A stretch of 64,000 nucleotides of DNA. It comes from Liolophura sinensis. Lineage: Eukaryota > Mollusca > Polyplacophora > Chitonida > Chitonidae. Below the pieces are notes generated by a model. The model saw only the letters and a list, made by a program, of their open reading frames with translations. It made no database searches and had not been told where the DNA came from. Shown one piece after another: positions 23,701 to 35,700 of the stretch. Where the stretch lies: positions 30,697,732 through 30,761,731 of the forward strand of contig NC_088304.1 of NCBI RefSeq assembly GCF_032854445.1. The letters run 5' to 3'. The stretch's first letter is position 1, and every line of letters starts with the position of its first letter. Position numbers and translations under genes: made by a program.

Positions 23701-26700
23701 ACATGAAGTCAACATTTGCCAAGCTTCTTGTGGTGCTGTATATATCACACCTTAAAGAATGCAGCATGACATGGACTGACATGCAACAGGCAGAGTAACC
23801 ACTGCAGAATATAAGGGGCCTCAACTTGTTTGTGTATATTCATGGTATATAAAATAGGCAGCTGACTGTATCACCTGGAATTGTGCAAATTATCGGTGTT
23901 GAGGTGAGACCTTGGCAGAGATGTAACCGTTGAACCAGTATACCAAGAAGAATCTGGAGGAGTAGATTGATTGAACATGTATTACTCACTAACACACTCA
24001 ATGATTTCTGTGCTTGCTTTCATTAACAGGTCATCCCCTGAGGCCCCACTTTTTTCTGAGTTATCCCGAGCCTGTGTCAGTACTGCCGCTCGCTTCCATG
24101 CTCTAATAGAGGAGCTGAGGGTGATGTCTGCAACCATGGGGAGTCTGTACAGGGTGAGGACAATGTCATAGATGGTGCAAGAGACTCATTTAGGTTGCTT
24201 CATCTGCATGTGTATACAACCAAGTTATGGCCAGTATTGTCCAGTTTTCTGGACTTTCTTATAGAACGGTTCATCAGGCATTCAACATATTGCATGGTTT
24301 CATCGGGACAAGTTTTAGGCTGGTTCATCCAATTTCAATAAAATTATTATTCTGGTGTGTGACATACATATAGCTGTCATATTTCTCATATTTCAGGTAC
24401 ACTTAACTCTAGTAGTAATGGCTTCACAGAGGCTTTTTGAGATACCTGGCAAAAAGCCTTTGTGAAGCCATTACTAGTAGAGTTAAGTGCACCCGAAGTG
24501 TTGGCAGAGTTAAGTGTGCATTAAGTGTTGGCAGAGTTAAGTGTACCTCAAGGGTTGGCGGAGTTAAGTGTACCGCAGATGTTGACAGAGTTAAGTGTAC
24601 CTCAAGGGTTGGCAGAGTTAAGTGTACCTCAAGTGTTGGTAGAGTTAAGTGTACCTCAAGGGTTGGCAGAGTTAAGTGTACCTCAAGGGTTGGCAGAGTT
24701 AAGTGTACCTCAAGGGTTGGCAGAGCTAAGTGTACCTCAAGTGTTGGCAGAGTTAAGTGTACCTCAAAGGTTGGCAGAGTTAAGTGTACCTAAAGGGTTG
24801 GCAGAGCTAAGTGTACCTCAAATGTTGGCAGACTTAAGTGTACCTCAAATGTTGGCATACTTGCACCCAATTAGTCTCTGAGCACTGAGGTCTGCAGAGT
24901 TCAAAATCAGAATTATCCTGGCTCCCACTTGTTCCAGTCAGGACGCTTGTCAAATATCTGTCGACCTTCATAGGGTGTAGGGTGTTATTATGATGGATCA
25001 ACCCTTTTTTTTTCTGAAAGCCTCTTGAAAGCATATTTTTAGCGACCTATCAGTAACACTGTTGTGGGAAAGTAATGAAGCACCTCAGTGCCTCTTATAA
25101 TTTAATCTTATAATGTTATTGGCTATTACTGTAAATTTTCAACCTTTTCAACCACCAAAGTACTTTTTTCATTGGAATTTAAGAATGCAATTATTATCAA
25201 AATGATGCTAAAATGATTCATTTATGTCACTATAGATGCCAGCTTCATAAGACTGTGTAAATTACACATGTAATTCTCTACACCCCATAGCTCAGAATGT
25301 GGCAAATTATTGGTTGCAGAGGCGGGTGAAAAGGTTGAAGAATTACATTTTGTGTGTTCATCATTGAATAGTCCTAATTCTGTCCAAAACTACATGTTTA
25401 TTGATAGGCTGTGTGACATTCACAGGCTGTGTGACATTCACAGGCTGTGTGACATTCACAGGCTGTGTGACATTCACAGGCTGTGTGACATTCACAGTCA
25501 GTTACCAACATTTTGTTTCCCAGACCAACTTCATTTGTATCTTGCTCTTACAGGAAGGTGAGGGGAAATCATTCAGACATTCACTGGCTGTGTTCAAACA
25601 GAAATTGGACGACTTATTTGGCAATAAATTGTAAGAGCATCTTGTTATTTAAGTTTTAAGATCCAGGTACTATTCACTGAAGCATATTTCATCTGAGACA
25701 TTGCCCAAGACTGCGTCCAAAAATCAGAATATTTGCTAAGCCTTAGTACCAGTAAACACTAAGCGTAAGGGTGGTCTGTGCTGCTAGAAAACCAGGCAGT
25801 GTTACTCAGTAAATGGGCATTGACTCAGTAAATGGCCAGTGTGAGTCATAGTAAATGGGCAGTGTGATACACTAAATGGGTAATGTACATGACTCACTCA
25901 GTGGACGGTGACTCAGTAAATGGCCAAGGTGATGGGTAATATACATGACTCACTCAGTGGACAGTGACTCAGTAAATGGCCAAGGTGACAGTCTCATCTG
26001 CAAAATGGCCAAGGTGACAGTCTCGTTGTCCACAAAATGGCCAAGGTGACAGTCTTGTTGTCCGCAAAATGGCCAAGGTGCCAGTCCCATTGTCCCCCAA
26101 ATGGCTAAGGTGACAGTCCCATTGTTCCCAAAACATGAAAAATGGACAATATGGCTCAAAAAACAATCAACAACAACAACAACAAATGGACAACATCGAC
26201 CCCAAAAATGAGCCTCATTGTCCCAAAATTTGTCCACGTTTTAAAAAAATGGACTACACGACTCAAAAAATTGGCAACATGATGGCTCAAACAAACATGA
26301 CTGATCATGGGTGATCATTGCAAGTCTGGGTGTTCCCTCGTGTACATCCAATTGTTAAATAAATTTGAACATTGTTAACATGTGCCTTTAGTTTATTGTG
26401 ACTTTTGCGTATTCATTGCATAAACTTTTTACTTCCCACCTGTGGAACAGTTGCATCATTTTCCTTGCAGGCGAGAATGCAGCAGTGATGAAGTTTCTCT
26501 CTCCCGTGTGATTGGGTCACGTATTACTACACTGATGAAACCAGAGAAGCTGATTAGTCCTGACACTCATATCCGAGAGGTATATAAACCACATACATTT
26601 GCACAGTTTGTCTTTGTATCAATTTATTGGTTAATTCGTCAGGATCTGAAAGGAATTTTATGATTCTCTGAGCATGGGCTAAGTTTAAAAATTGGTTTCA

Positions 26701-29700
26701 TGGTACTCGGTCTAGCTATTAGAGTTTGACTGTTCTGTGTTTTATTTTGATTTATTTATTTATTTGACTGGTGCTTTATGCTGTAATCAAGAATATTTCA
26801 CTTATACAACGGTGGCGTGCATTATGGTGGGAGGAAATTGGGCAGAGTCCCATGGAAAAGTTACGATCATCTGCTGGCAGACTTTCCCACGTACGGTCTA
26901 TTTTTTACGACATCGCTTGATCAGATCCAGCTCATACTGCTTCAGCTATAGACAATTAAATCAGAACAGTTAGCTGTCGGGTATCTAGGAAAGTTTGATA
27001 ATTTAATTAATATGATCACTCTGTGTTTCCGCAACACATCAAGGACCCGCCATCATATAAGTGAAACTTCTGGAGTGCAGTGTGAAGAGCACCAATCAAA
27101 GAAATAAATGGAAGCAGTAAAAAATATGTAAAGTTTCAAAGATCTTCCTACAAAAAGCCACTGTTGCTTTTTGACTGGAACACTGGAAAGCAATTCAGAG
27201 GTCATATTTTATATTTCCGATTCATACAATGAAAACTTGGTGTATCCATGTCGAAATCTGAATGAAATATTGATGGGTAAGGTTTTGTCTTTGTCTCTTC
27301 ATCCTCAGCTGACATCCACCTTACAGCAGCTGAGTCATCTCTGTCAGACATTGTTCATCTCATCAACAGAAGCTGTGATTCATCTGTGTCCACATGTACA
27401 GGTCAGAAATACACTTGTCCCATCTCTTTATCTGGTCTAGCTCCTGGTTACCTGGGCCTAGCTTCTGGCTCCTGGCTGTCTGGCCTAGCTCCTGGCTGCC
27501 TGGGCCCAGCTTCTGGCTGCCTGGGTCTAGTTCCTGGCTGCCTGGGTCTAGTTCCTGGCTGCCTGGGTCTAGCTCCTGGCTGCCTGGCCTAGTTCCGGGC
27601 TGCCTGGCCTAGCTCCTGGCTGTCTGCGCCTAGCTCCTGGCTGTCTGGGCCTAGCTCCTAGCTGTCTGGGCCTAGCTCCTGGCTGTCTGGGCCTAGCTCT
27701 TGGCTGTCTGGGTCTAGCTCCTGGCTGCCTGGGACTAGCTCCTGGCTGTCTGGGCCTAGCTCCTGGCTGCCTGGGCCTAGTTCCTGGCTGCTTGGCCTAG
27801 CTCCTGGCTGTCTGAGCCTAGCTCCTGGCTGTCTGGGTCTGGCTCCTGGCTGCTTGGCCTAGCTCCTGGCTGTCTGAGCCTAGCTCCTGGCTGTCTGGGC
27901 CTAGCTCCTGGCTGTCTGAGCCTAGCCCCTGGCTGTCTGCCCTAGCTCCTGGCTGCTTGGCCTAGCTCCTGGCTGTCTGAGCCTAGCTCCTGGCTGTCTG
28001 GGCCTAGCTCCTGGCTGCCTGGGTCCAGCTCCTGGCTGCTTGGCCTAGCTCCTGGCTGTCTGAGCCTAGCTCCTGGCTGTCTGGGTCTGGCTCCTGGCTG
28101 TCTGGGCCTAGCTCCTGGCTGTATGGGCCCAGCTCCTGGTTGTCTGGGCCCAGTTCCTGGCTGTCTGGGCCTAGCTTCTGGCTGCCTGGGTCTAGCTTCT
28201 GGCTGTCTGGGCCTAGCTCCTGGCTGTCTGGGACTAGCTCCTGGCTGCCTGGGCCTAGCTCCTGGCTGCCTGGGCCTAGCTCCTGGCTGCCTGGGTCCAG
28301 CTCCTGGCTGTCTGCCCTGGCTCCTGGCTGTCTGCCCTGGCTCCTGGCTGTCTGGGTCCAGCTCCTGGCTGCCTGGCCTAGCTCCTGGTTGTCTGGGCCC
28401 AGCTCCTGGCTGTCTGGTCTAGCTCCTGGCTGTCTGGGTCTAGCTCCTGGCTGTCTGGGCCCAGCTCCTGGTTGTCTGGGCCTAGCTCCTGGCTGCCTGG
28501 GCCTAGCTCCTGGCTGCCTGGGCCTAGCTCCTGGCTGCCTGGGCCTAGCTTCTGGCTGCCTGGGCCCAGCTCCTGGCTGCCTGGCTGTCTGGCCTAGCTC
28601 CTGGCTGTCTGGGCCCAGCTGTGAATAAAGTCCATTAGCAGTAAAACCAGGTATTAATTTTAGTCTGGTGGCTCATCTTGTTTTTGAACACCTGGTCTGC
28701 TCTATTTACCCAGTATGTATACAAGCAGGAATGTATAGTTTCTTCTTTCTCACATGGTTAGACCATCTAATGAACAACATACTCGCATAGTGACTTTTCC
28801 ATAAAGCTGGGAAAGAAATGTTATATTCTGTTTTCAGCACAACTGATATCTGTTCCAAAAAGTAAAAGAATTAGGGTAAAGTGCTATTAGTTTTATATTA
28901 GGCCAAGATTTGTATTAAGATTTAAGCCCGGCTTAACTTTTAATACACTTTTAATCAGTCGGCCCATGTTCTTTAAGAGGTGATCGAAGTTGTAATGAGT
29001 GTCAAGATGTAAAAAAGAAAAAAAAAGCCCAAGTCCATGTAGATGTAATATTTGTACTTATCGGTACTGTCCCAGCAAACATCTGGAATGATTACCAGTA
29101 CTTTGAAAGATGAAGGCCTGCCTCTGCCTGTATTTCAGGTCACATTGTTGTAGGCTTATATGTCCTGCATTTGACACAATCAACATTCGGACTCTTCAAT
29201 GAGAAATGGCTAGCGAATAACCACCTTTTAAGTCTTCCGTTACCCTTCTTTCACGTTTGAGGCCCCTGACTACCCTCATTATGTCATTACATCTCACTAA
29301 ATCAATTAAAACAATGTTATTGCTCACTTTTTTTTGTAGAAATGCCTAAAAAATGCACAAAAAGCACATGCACAAAAGATCCTCCTGGAAGCAAAGGAGA
29401 AACCCCGGACTAAAACAAAGCAGGTACTTTTGTGCTTTTTTTTTTTTTCGTTTTTGTTTTTATCCCATTGCATGTTATTCATCATATGAATAACATAGTG
29501 GTAGACAATCTAAATGACGGAAGTGCTAACTTTCAAATTCCCCTGTCAAATCTGAACCTGAAAGAAGTATAGGGGAATACCCAGAAAGCAATCAGGGAGT
29601 TTGTCTGTCACCTACATGGAGCGTACAGCTTTGGTTCATTTTGTCTTGGTCTGCTTTGTTGTTTTGTTTTCTTGATTGCACGTTTATGTATGTACTGTGA

Positions 29701-32700
29701 ATATATGTATGATATAGCTTTATTTTAGATGCTCAGCTCCTATTGTAAGGATCTCATACATAATAAAAGGCTTTAATTGTTAAATATATTGTGGCTTTCT
29801 TGATTGAATTCGTTGTGGTCGCAGTTAAATTCGCGTCTAAAATCTGATACATCTGCATTCAGTTCAGCTAGTGAGTTTGACATTTTGCATACACTTCAAA
29901 GTCTCCATAGCTTGAAATTTCCTTTTTTTTTGCACTTGTAGATCAAAGGATCGAAAGGTCAAAATCCAAACCCTGCATCAGCCCTGTCAGAGTATGGTGT
30001 GGTTGTTCATGGGATGGAAGAGCTGAATCTCAGGAAGCATGATCTGTGGGGTATTTGATAATGGAAAATATGAACTCTGGGATATTTGATAATGGAAAAT
30101 ATGGTCTGTGGGGTATTTGATAATGGAAAATATTATCTCTGGGATATTTGATAATGAAAAATATGATCTGTGGGGTATTTGATAATGGAAAATATGATCT
30201 CTGGGATATTTGATAATGGAAAATATGATCTGTGGGGTATTTGATAATGGAAAATATTATCTCTGGGGTATTTGATAATGGAAAATATTATCTCTGGGGT
30301 ATTTGACAATGGAAACGGAAGATCTCTGAGGGTATTTGATAATGGAAAAGGAAGATGGCAGGGGTATTTGATAATGGAAAATATGATCTCTGGGGTATTT
30401 GATAATGGAAAATATGATATCTGGGGTATTTGACAATGGAAAAGGAAGATCTCAGGTATTTGACAATGAAAAAGGAAGATCTCTGAGGGTATTTGATAAT
30501 GGAAAAGGAAGATGGCTGAGGTATTGGATAATGGAAAATATGTTCTCTGGGGTATTTGATAATGGAAAATATGATGTCTGGGGTATTTGACAATGGAAAA
30601 GGAAGATCTCGGGGTATTTGACAATCAAAAAGGAAGCTCTCTGAGGGTATTTGGTAATGGAAAATGAAGATGGCCAGGGTATTTGATAATGGAAAAGGAA
30701 GATGGCTAGGGTATTTGGTAATGGAAAAGAAAGAAGGTTGGGGTATTTAATAATGGAAAGGAAGATGGCTGGGGTATTTGATAATGGAAAATATGATCTA
30801 TGAGGTATTTGACAATGGAAAAGGGAGATCTCTGAGGGTATTTGGTAATGGAAAAGGAAGAAGGCTGGTTTATTTGATAATGGAAAAGGAAGATGGCTGG
30901 GGTATTTGATAATGGAAAAAATGATATCTGTATTATGTAATAATGGGAAAGGAGGATAGCTGGGGTATTGGATAAAGGAAGATGGCTGGGGTATTTGGTA
31001 ATGGAAAAGAAAGAAGGTTGGGGTATTTGATAATGGAAAAGGAAGATGGCTGGGGTATTTGGTAATGGAAAAGAAAGAAGGTTGGGGTATTTGATAATGG
31101 AAAAGGAAGATGGCTGGGGTATTTGATAATGGAAAAAATGATATCTGGGGTGTTTGATAATGGAAAAAGTGAAATCTGGGGTATTTGATAATGAAAAACA
31201 TGATATTTGGGGCATTTGATAATGGAAAACATTATGTCTACGGTATGTGATAATGAAAAAAAGATGTCTGGGATATTTAAAATACAGAAAACAATGTCTG
31301 GGGCATTTGATAATGGAAAACCTTATTTCTAAGGTATATGATAATGAAAAAAAGATCTCTAGGGTGTTTGATAATGGAAAATATGATATCTGGGGTATGC
31401 AGTAACGGAAAATATGATATCTGGAGTATTTGATAATGGAAAACACTGGAGTATCTGATAATGAAAAAACAAAAAATGCCTGGGTATTTGACAACAGAAA
31501 ACTGTGTGTCTGGGGCATGAAAAAAAAACGTAGTTGGGTTATTGGAAAACATGATATCTGGTATTGATAATGGAAAACATGTCCAAGGTAATTTGATACT
31601 AAAAAAGGAAGATGTTTGGTAATTGAAAACATGATATATGGGACATTTGATAATGGAAAACATTACTTCTGGGGGCATGGGAAGGTCTGCCAGAAACCTG
31701 AGGATGGTCGTTGTATAAGTGAAATATTCTTAAGTACAGCGTAAGACCCCAGTAAATATATCTAGGGGTATGTGATAATGAAACAAAGAATGTCTGGGGT
31801 ATTTGATAATGGAAAACATGATGTCTGAGGTATGTGACATAAATGGAAAAAAAAGATACGTGGGGTATGTAATGATTGAAGACGTGATATCTGAGGTATT
31901 TAATTATCGAAAACAGATCGTCAGGTATCAGATGGAGGTATTTAAGAAATGAAAATATCTGGGATATTTGAAAGATTAATGTCAAGATTTATTATTTATT
32001 CATAATAGCCTCCCTGTATATATTGCTCAGTTAAGTTTTAAAAAATATTTAAAAAAGGATAAATTAATCTGAGTAACAAGGTACCTAAAATAACTAGATA
32101 TCAAGGTTGGTTCTATGCACTTTTTCTGATTGTCGTCGCTGAATTACGTCACACAGATGTAACCTTACGATGTTTGCTGTTCTGGTATACGGTTATGAAA
32201 ACAGGTCGTAGAAGAACAGGTTGTAATCTTGATAATTAGAACCAGTAGCAAAATCTCAACGCAAATCCTTTTATAATGAATTTAGACAGAATGTCTTGAG
32301 TGCATGTACAGTGTGTGTGGTGATGGGAAACATGACTGACAAGTTCCATGTAGATCAGTTCAGGGTATCTGGAAGCTGATGCTCACCCAAACTGCTTGAA
32401 GTGATACAAGTCACAAAAATCAAATAATTCACATTGGATTTTTGTTATGTGAATGTAGCCAGCATGAGAACCGGATGAGAAAAATTTGTGACTGTTTAAG
32501 AGTTGATGGTTGATGGATTCCAAGCTGAATGGCACAATTTGTGACTGTTTAAGAGTTGATGGTTGATGGATTCCAAGCTGAATGGCACAATTTGTGACTG
32601 TTTAAGAGTTGATGGTTGACGGATTCCAAGCTGAATGGCACAATTTGTGACTGTTTAAGAGTTGATGGTTGACGGATTCCAAGCTGAATGGCACAATTTG

Positions 32701-35700
32701 TGACTGTTTAAGAGTTGATGGTGGATGGATTCCAAGCTGAATGACACAATTGTTATTATTTATTATTTTATCAGTTTTCTTGTATGCATTTCTGTTTTCA
32801 GTGATTCGTGTGGCGGAGTGTGCGAAGACGGATCCATCTCCAAAAGCCATCAATTCAGAGGCTGTTCTTATGAAGGTCTGTCACACTAAAGGTTCATTCA
32901 GTATACATGGGTCCTAGAGGGACTTTACTATAGTGCCAGAAGGCTTCATTCTAGTGCCTGATGTGGTACATGTACTACAGAACCAGTAGACCTTCATGGT
33001 AGTGCCCAATGGGCTTTACTGTAGCCCAGAGGACTTCATAACAGCACCTTATGGGCTTTACTGGTGGCTTTACTGTATTACCAGCAAGGCTTCATATTAG
33101 TGCCTGATGGCTTAACGTGAACTATAGTGCCAACAAGGCGTCATATTAGTGCCTGATGGCTTTACTTGAAGTACAGTTCCAGGAAGGCTTCATAACAGTG
33201 TTTGGTGGCTTCAGTAAAGTGCCAGAAGGTTCATAATAGTGAATTTGGCTTTAGTACAACGATAGAGGGTTTCATGGTTGTGTTATCCTGTCTGGTATGT
33301 CTTCTTCGGCATGGTGCTTTTATTGAGGCAGCACTAGAAATAGGTCATTTAAGACTTTTGTAAAATATAAAAACATTGCTTTAATATATCGGAAACAATA
33401 CAGGCTGAAAACCATGGCTGCTCCATACCAGCGCTGCTCCATGCCAGAGCTGCTCCATGCCAGAGCTGCTCCATGCTACAGCTGCCCAGTGTCTGTAGCT
33501 TTCTCATCGTAGCTCTCTATCTATCAGCATATTCATGGTTTGAAGCACCCGGGTTCCTCGCAAGGGTCAGGAGGTGATAAATAACATGGAGGTAAATGGG
33601 TAAAATGCTAATTTTTGCCGATTCCTAAAGTGTAAAGTACTGCAGCACATTGGATGTATCATACTTGCAGAATTTGATACATTCTGGTTATTTTCCCAGA
33701 AAGAATTTCTGACCTAAAAGTTACATTTTCCATCTTTTATGCTAAAGTCTCCTACAAAGCCTATCTCATCTGGGTTAAACTCGTTTCACCTCCAGTGCTC
33801 TAGTCATGTGACGATGAAGTGTTCAGGTGATTGTCTCAGAGCAGGTATAATATCACTGCAAAATCATGAATAAAAACAAGGAGAGCTGCAGTTGCGTGAT
33901 GGTTTGTGATACTGGGTAGCCTTCTTTCTGGTGATGGACACATTGGCCATGTTGGTATGTGAATGTAGTTCTGGTGTTCATGTGGAAACGTAGACCAGTA
34001 GCTAGAAGTTGTCATTGTGTTGTTGTTGTAGTATCTGTTAGACATTCACCTGGATGACGTGTGGTGGAATTACCTGGTGGAACTCTTCAGTAGTGACGTT
34101 ACACCTCCTAATCCCTACCCTCGTCTTATCAACAGCCTGCGGCGGGCAGCCCTGAAGTACGTCATCCTCACAAGTAACATAGTCCTAATATTAAAATACG
34201 TAGTATCCATGCATTCGTTCAGTGCTCATATTTAGGAATCGTTTGTGCTGTAAATCTTCAACTTTTTTGACATCTGAAGCACTGTTTTCAGTGGAATGTA
34301 TGCATACAGTCACTATGAAAATGACACCAAAAATGGTTGGTTTGTGTCACGTAAAGATGTAAGCTTTACAAAATTGTGCAGATGATTTCTCTAAATTCTT
34401 TTATGTTTATATATTTCTGAGCTCGCAGTGGTGGTTGAAAAGGTTGGAGAAGGCGGGTAATGCTTGTACATTGAAAGCTCATAATCCTCATGATGTAGTG
34501 TTTTCATGACTGGGTCATCCTCATGATGTAGTGTTTTCATGAGTGGGTAATCCTCATGGTGTAGTCTGCATGAGTGGGTAATCCTCATGGTGTAGTCTGC
34601 ATGAGTGGGTAATCCTCATGGTGTAGTCTGCATGAGTGGGTAATCCTCATGGTGTAGTCTGCATGAGTGGGTAATCCTCATGGTGTAGTCTACATGAGTG
34701 GGTAATCCTCATGGTGTAGTCAGCATGAGTGGATAATCCTCATGATGTAGTCTGCATGAGTGGGTAATTCTCATGTTGTAGTCTGCATGAATGGGTAATC
34801 CTCATGGTGTAGTCTGCACGAGTGGGTAATCCTCACGATGTAGTCTGCACAAGTGGGTAATCCTCACGATGTAGTCTGCACGAGTGGGTAATCCTCACGA
34901 TGTAGTCTGCACGAGTGGGTAATCCTCATGATGTAGTCTACAAGAGTGGGTAATCCTCATGATGTAGTCTGCAAGAGTGGGTAATCCTCATGATGTAGTC
35001 TGCATGAGTGGGTAATCTTCATGATGTAGTCTGCATGAGTGGGTAATAATTTGTCGTATATTAATACCACAAAAATGTATACTAGAATAGATTTTACATG
35101 TTTCGTAAACATTTCACTTGCATGCCACAGTCCGATCTCCTGGCTTATAACTGATTGGGGCCTGCAGCAACCTGCAAATGGCCGTGGGTTTCTGGAACCC
35201 GGTTTCCTCCCACCATAATGCTGGTTGCCACCATATAAGTGAAATATTCTTGAGTATGGCATAAACACCAGTCAAATAAATAAATATACCTGATTGGCCT
35301 GTTGAGAATTTGTAGTCTGGCTTACAGTGGAAGTTAACATGCAGTTTTAGATTATACATAACTGTGTTTGTCATAACATACACTAATGACAGAAAATTTT
35401 CCCACCCAAAAATGCTTTTTAGAGTCAAGTAAAGGTGCTGAGGGTTACATTTGTCCAGTAAGATATGATCCTACATGTACCTACCTGAGAAACCTCAAAA
35501 CACCTGTGTAAGTTCAATAGCACTCTCAAAATGCGGCAGAATGTGCAGCGCGTGTGCAGAATGTGCAGTGTGTGTGCAGAATGTGCAGCACGTGTGCAGA
35601 ATGTGCAGCACATGTGCAGAATGTGCAGCACGTGTGCAGAATGTGCAGTGTGTGTGCAGAATGTGCAGCACGTGTGGAGAATGTGCAGCACGTGTGCAGA

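Noticed and set aside
27386-28628. Proline/serine/glycine-rich open frames after exon 17
   Set aside because: 21-bp repeat artefact; extending exon 17 into them ignores its in-phase junction with exon 18.
30133-31632. Minus-strand frames of up to 308 codons with repeated FHYQIP-like peptides
   Set aside because: Pure products of the 31-bp minisatellite, antisense to an intron; no start or splice context.
34157-35050. Origin of the intron 21 31-bp array from the exon 21 donor (ATCCTCAC shared)
   Set aside because: The shared word is only eight bases with weak flanks, unlike the clear overlaps in introns 19 and 22.
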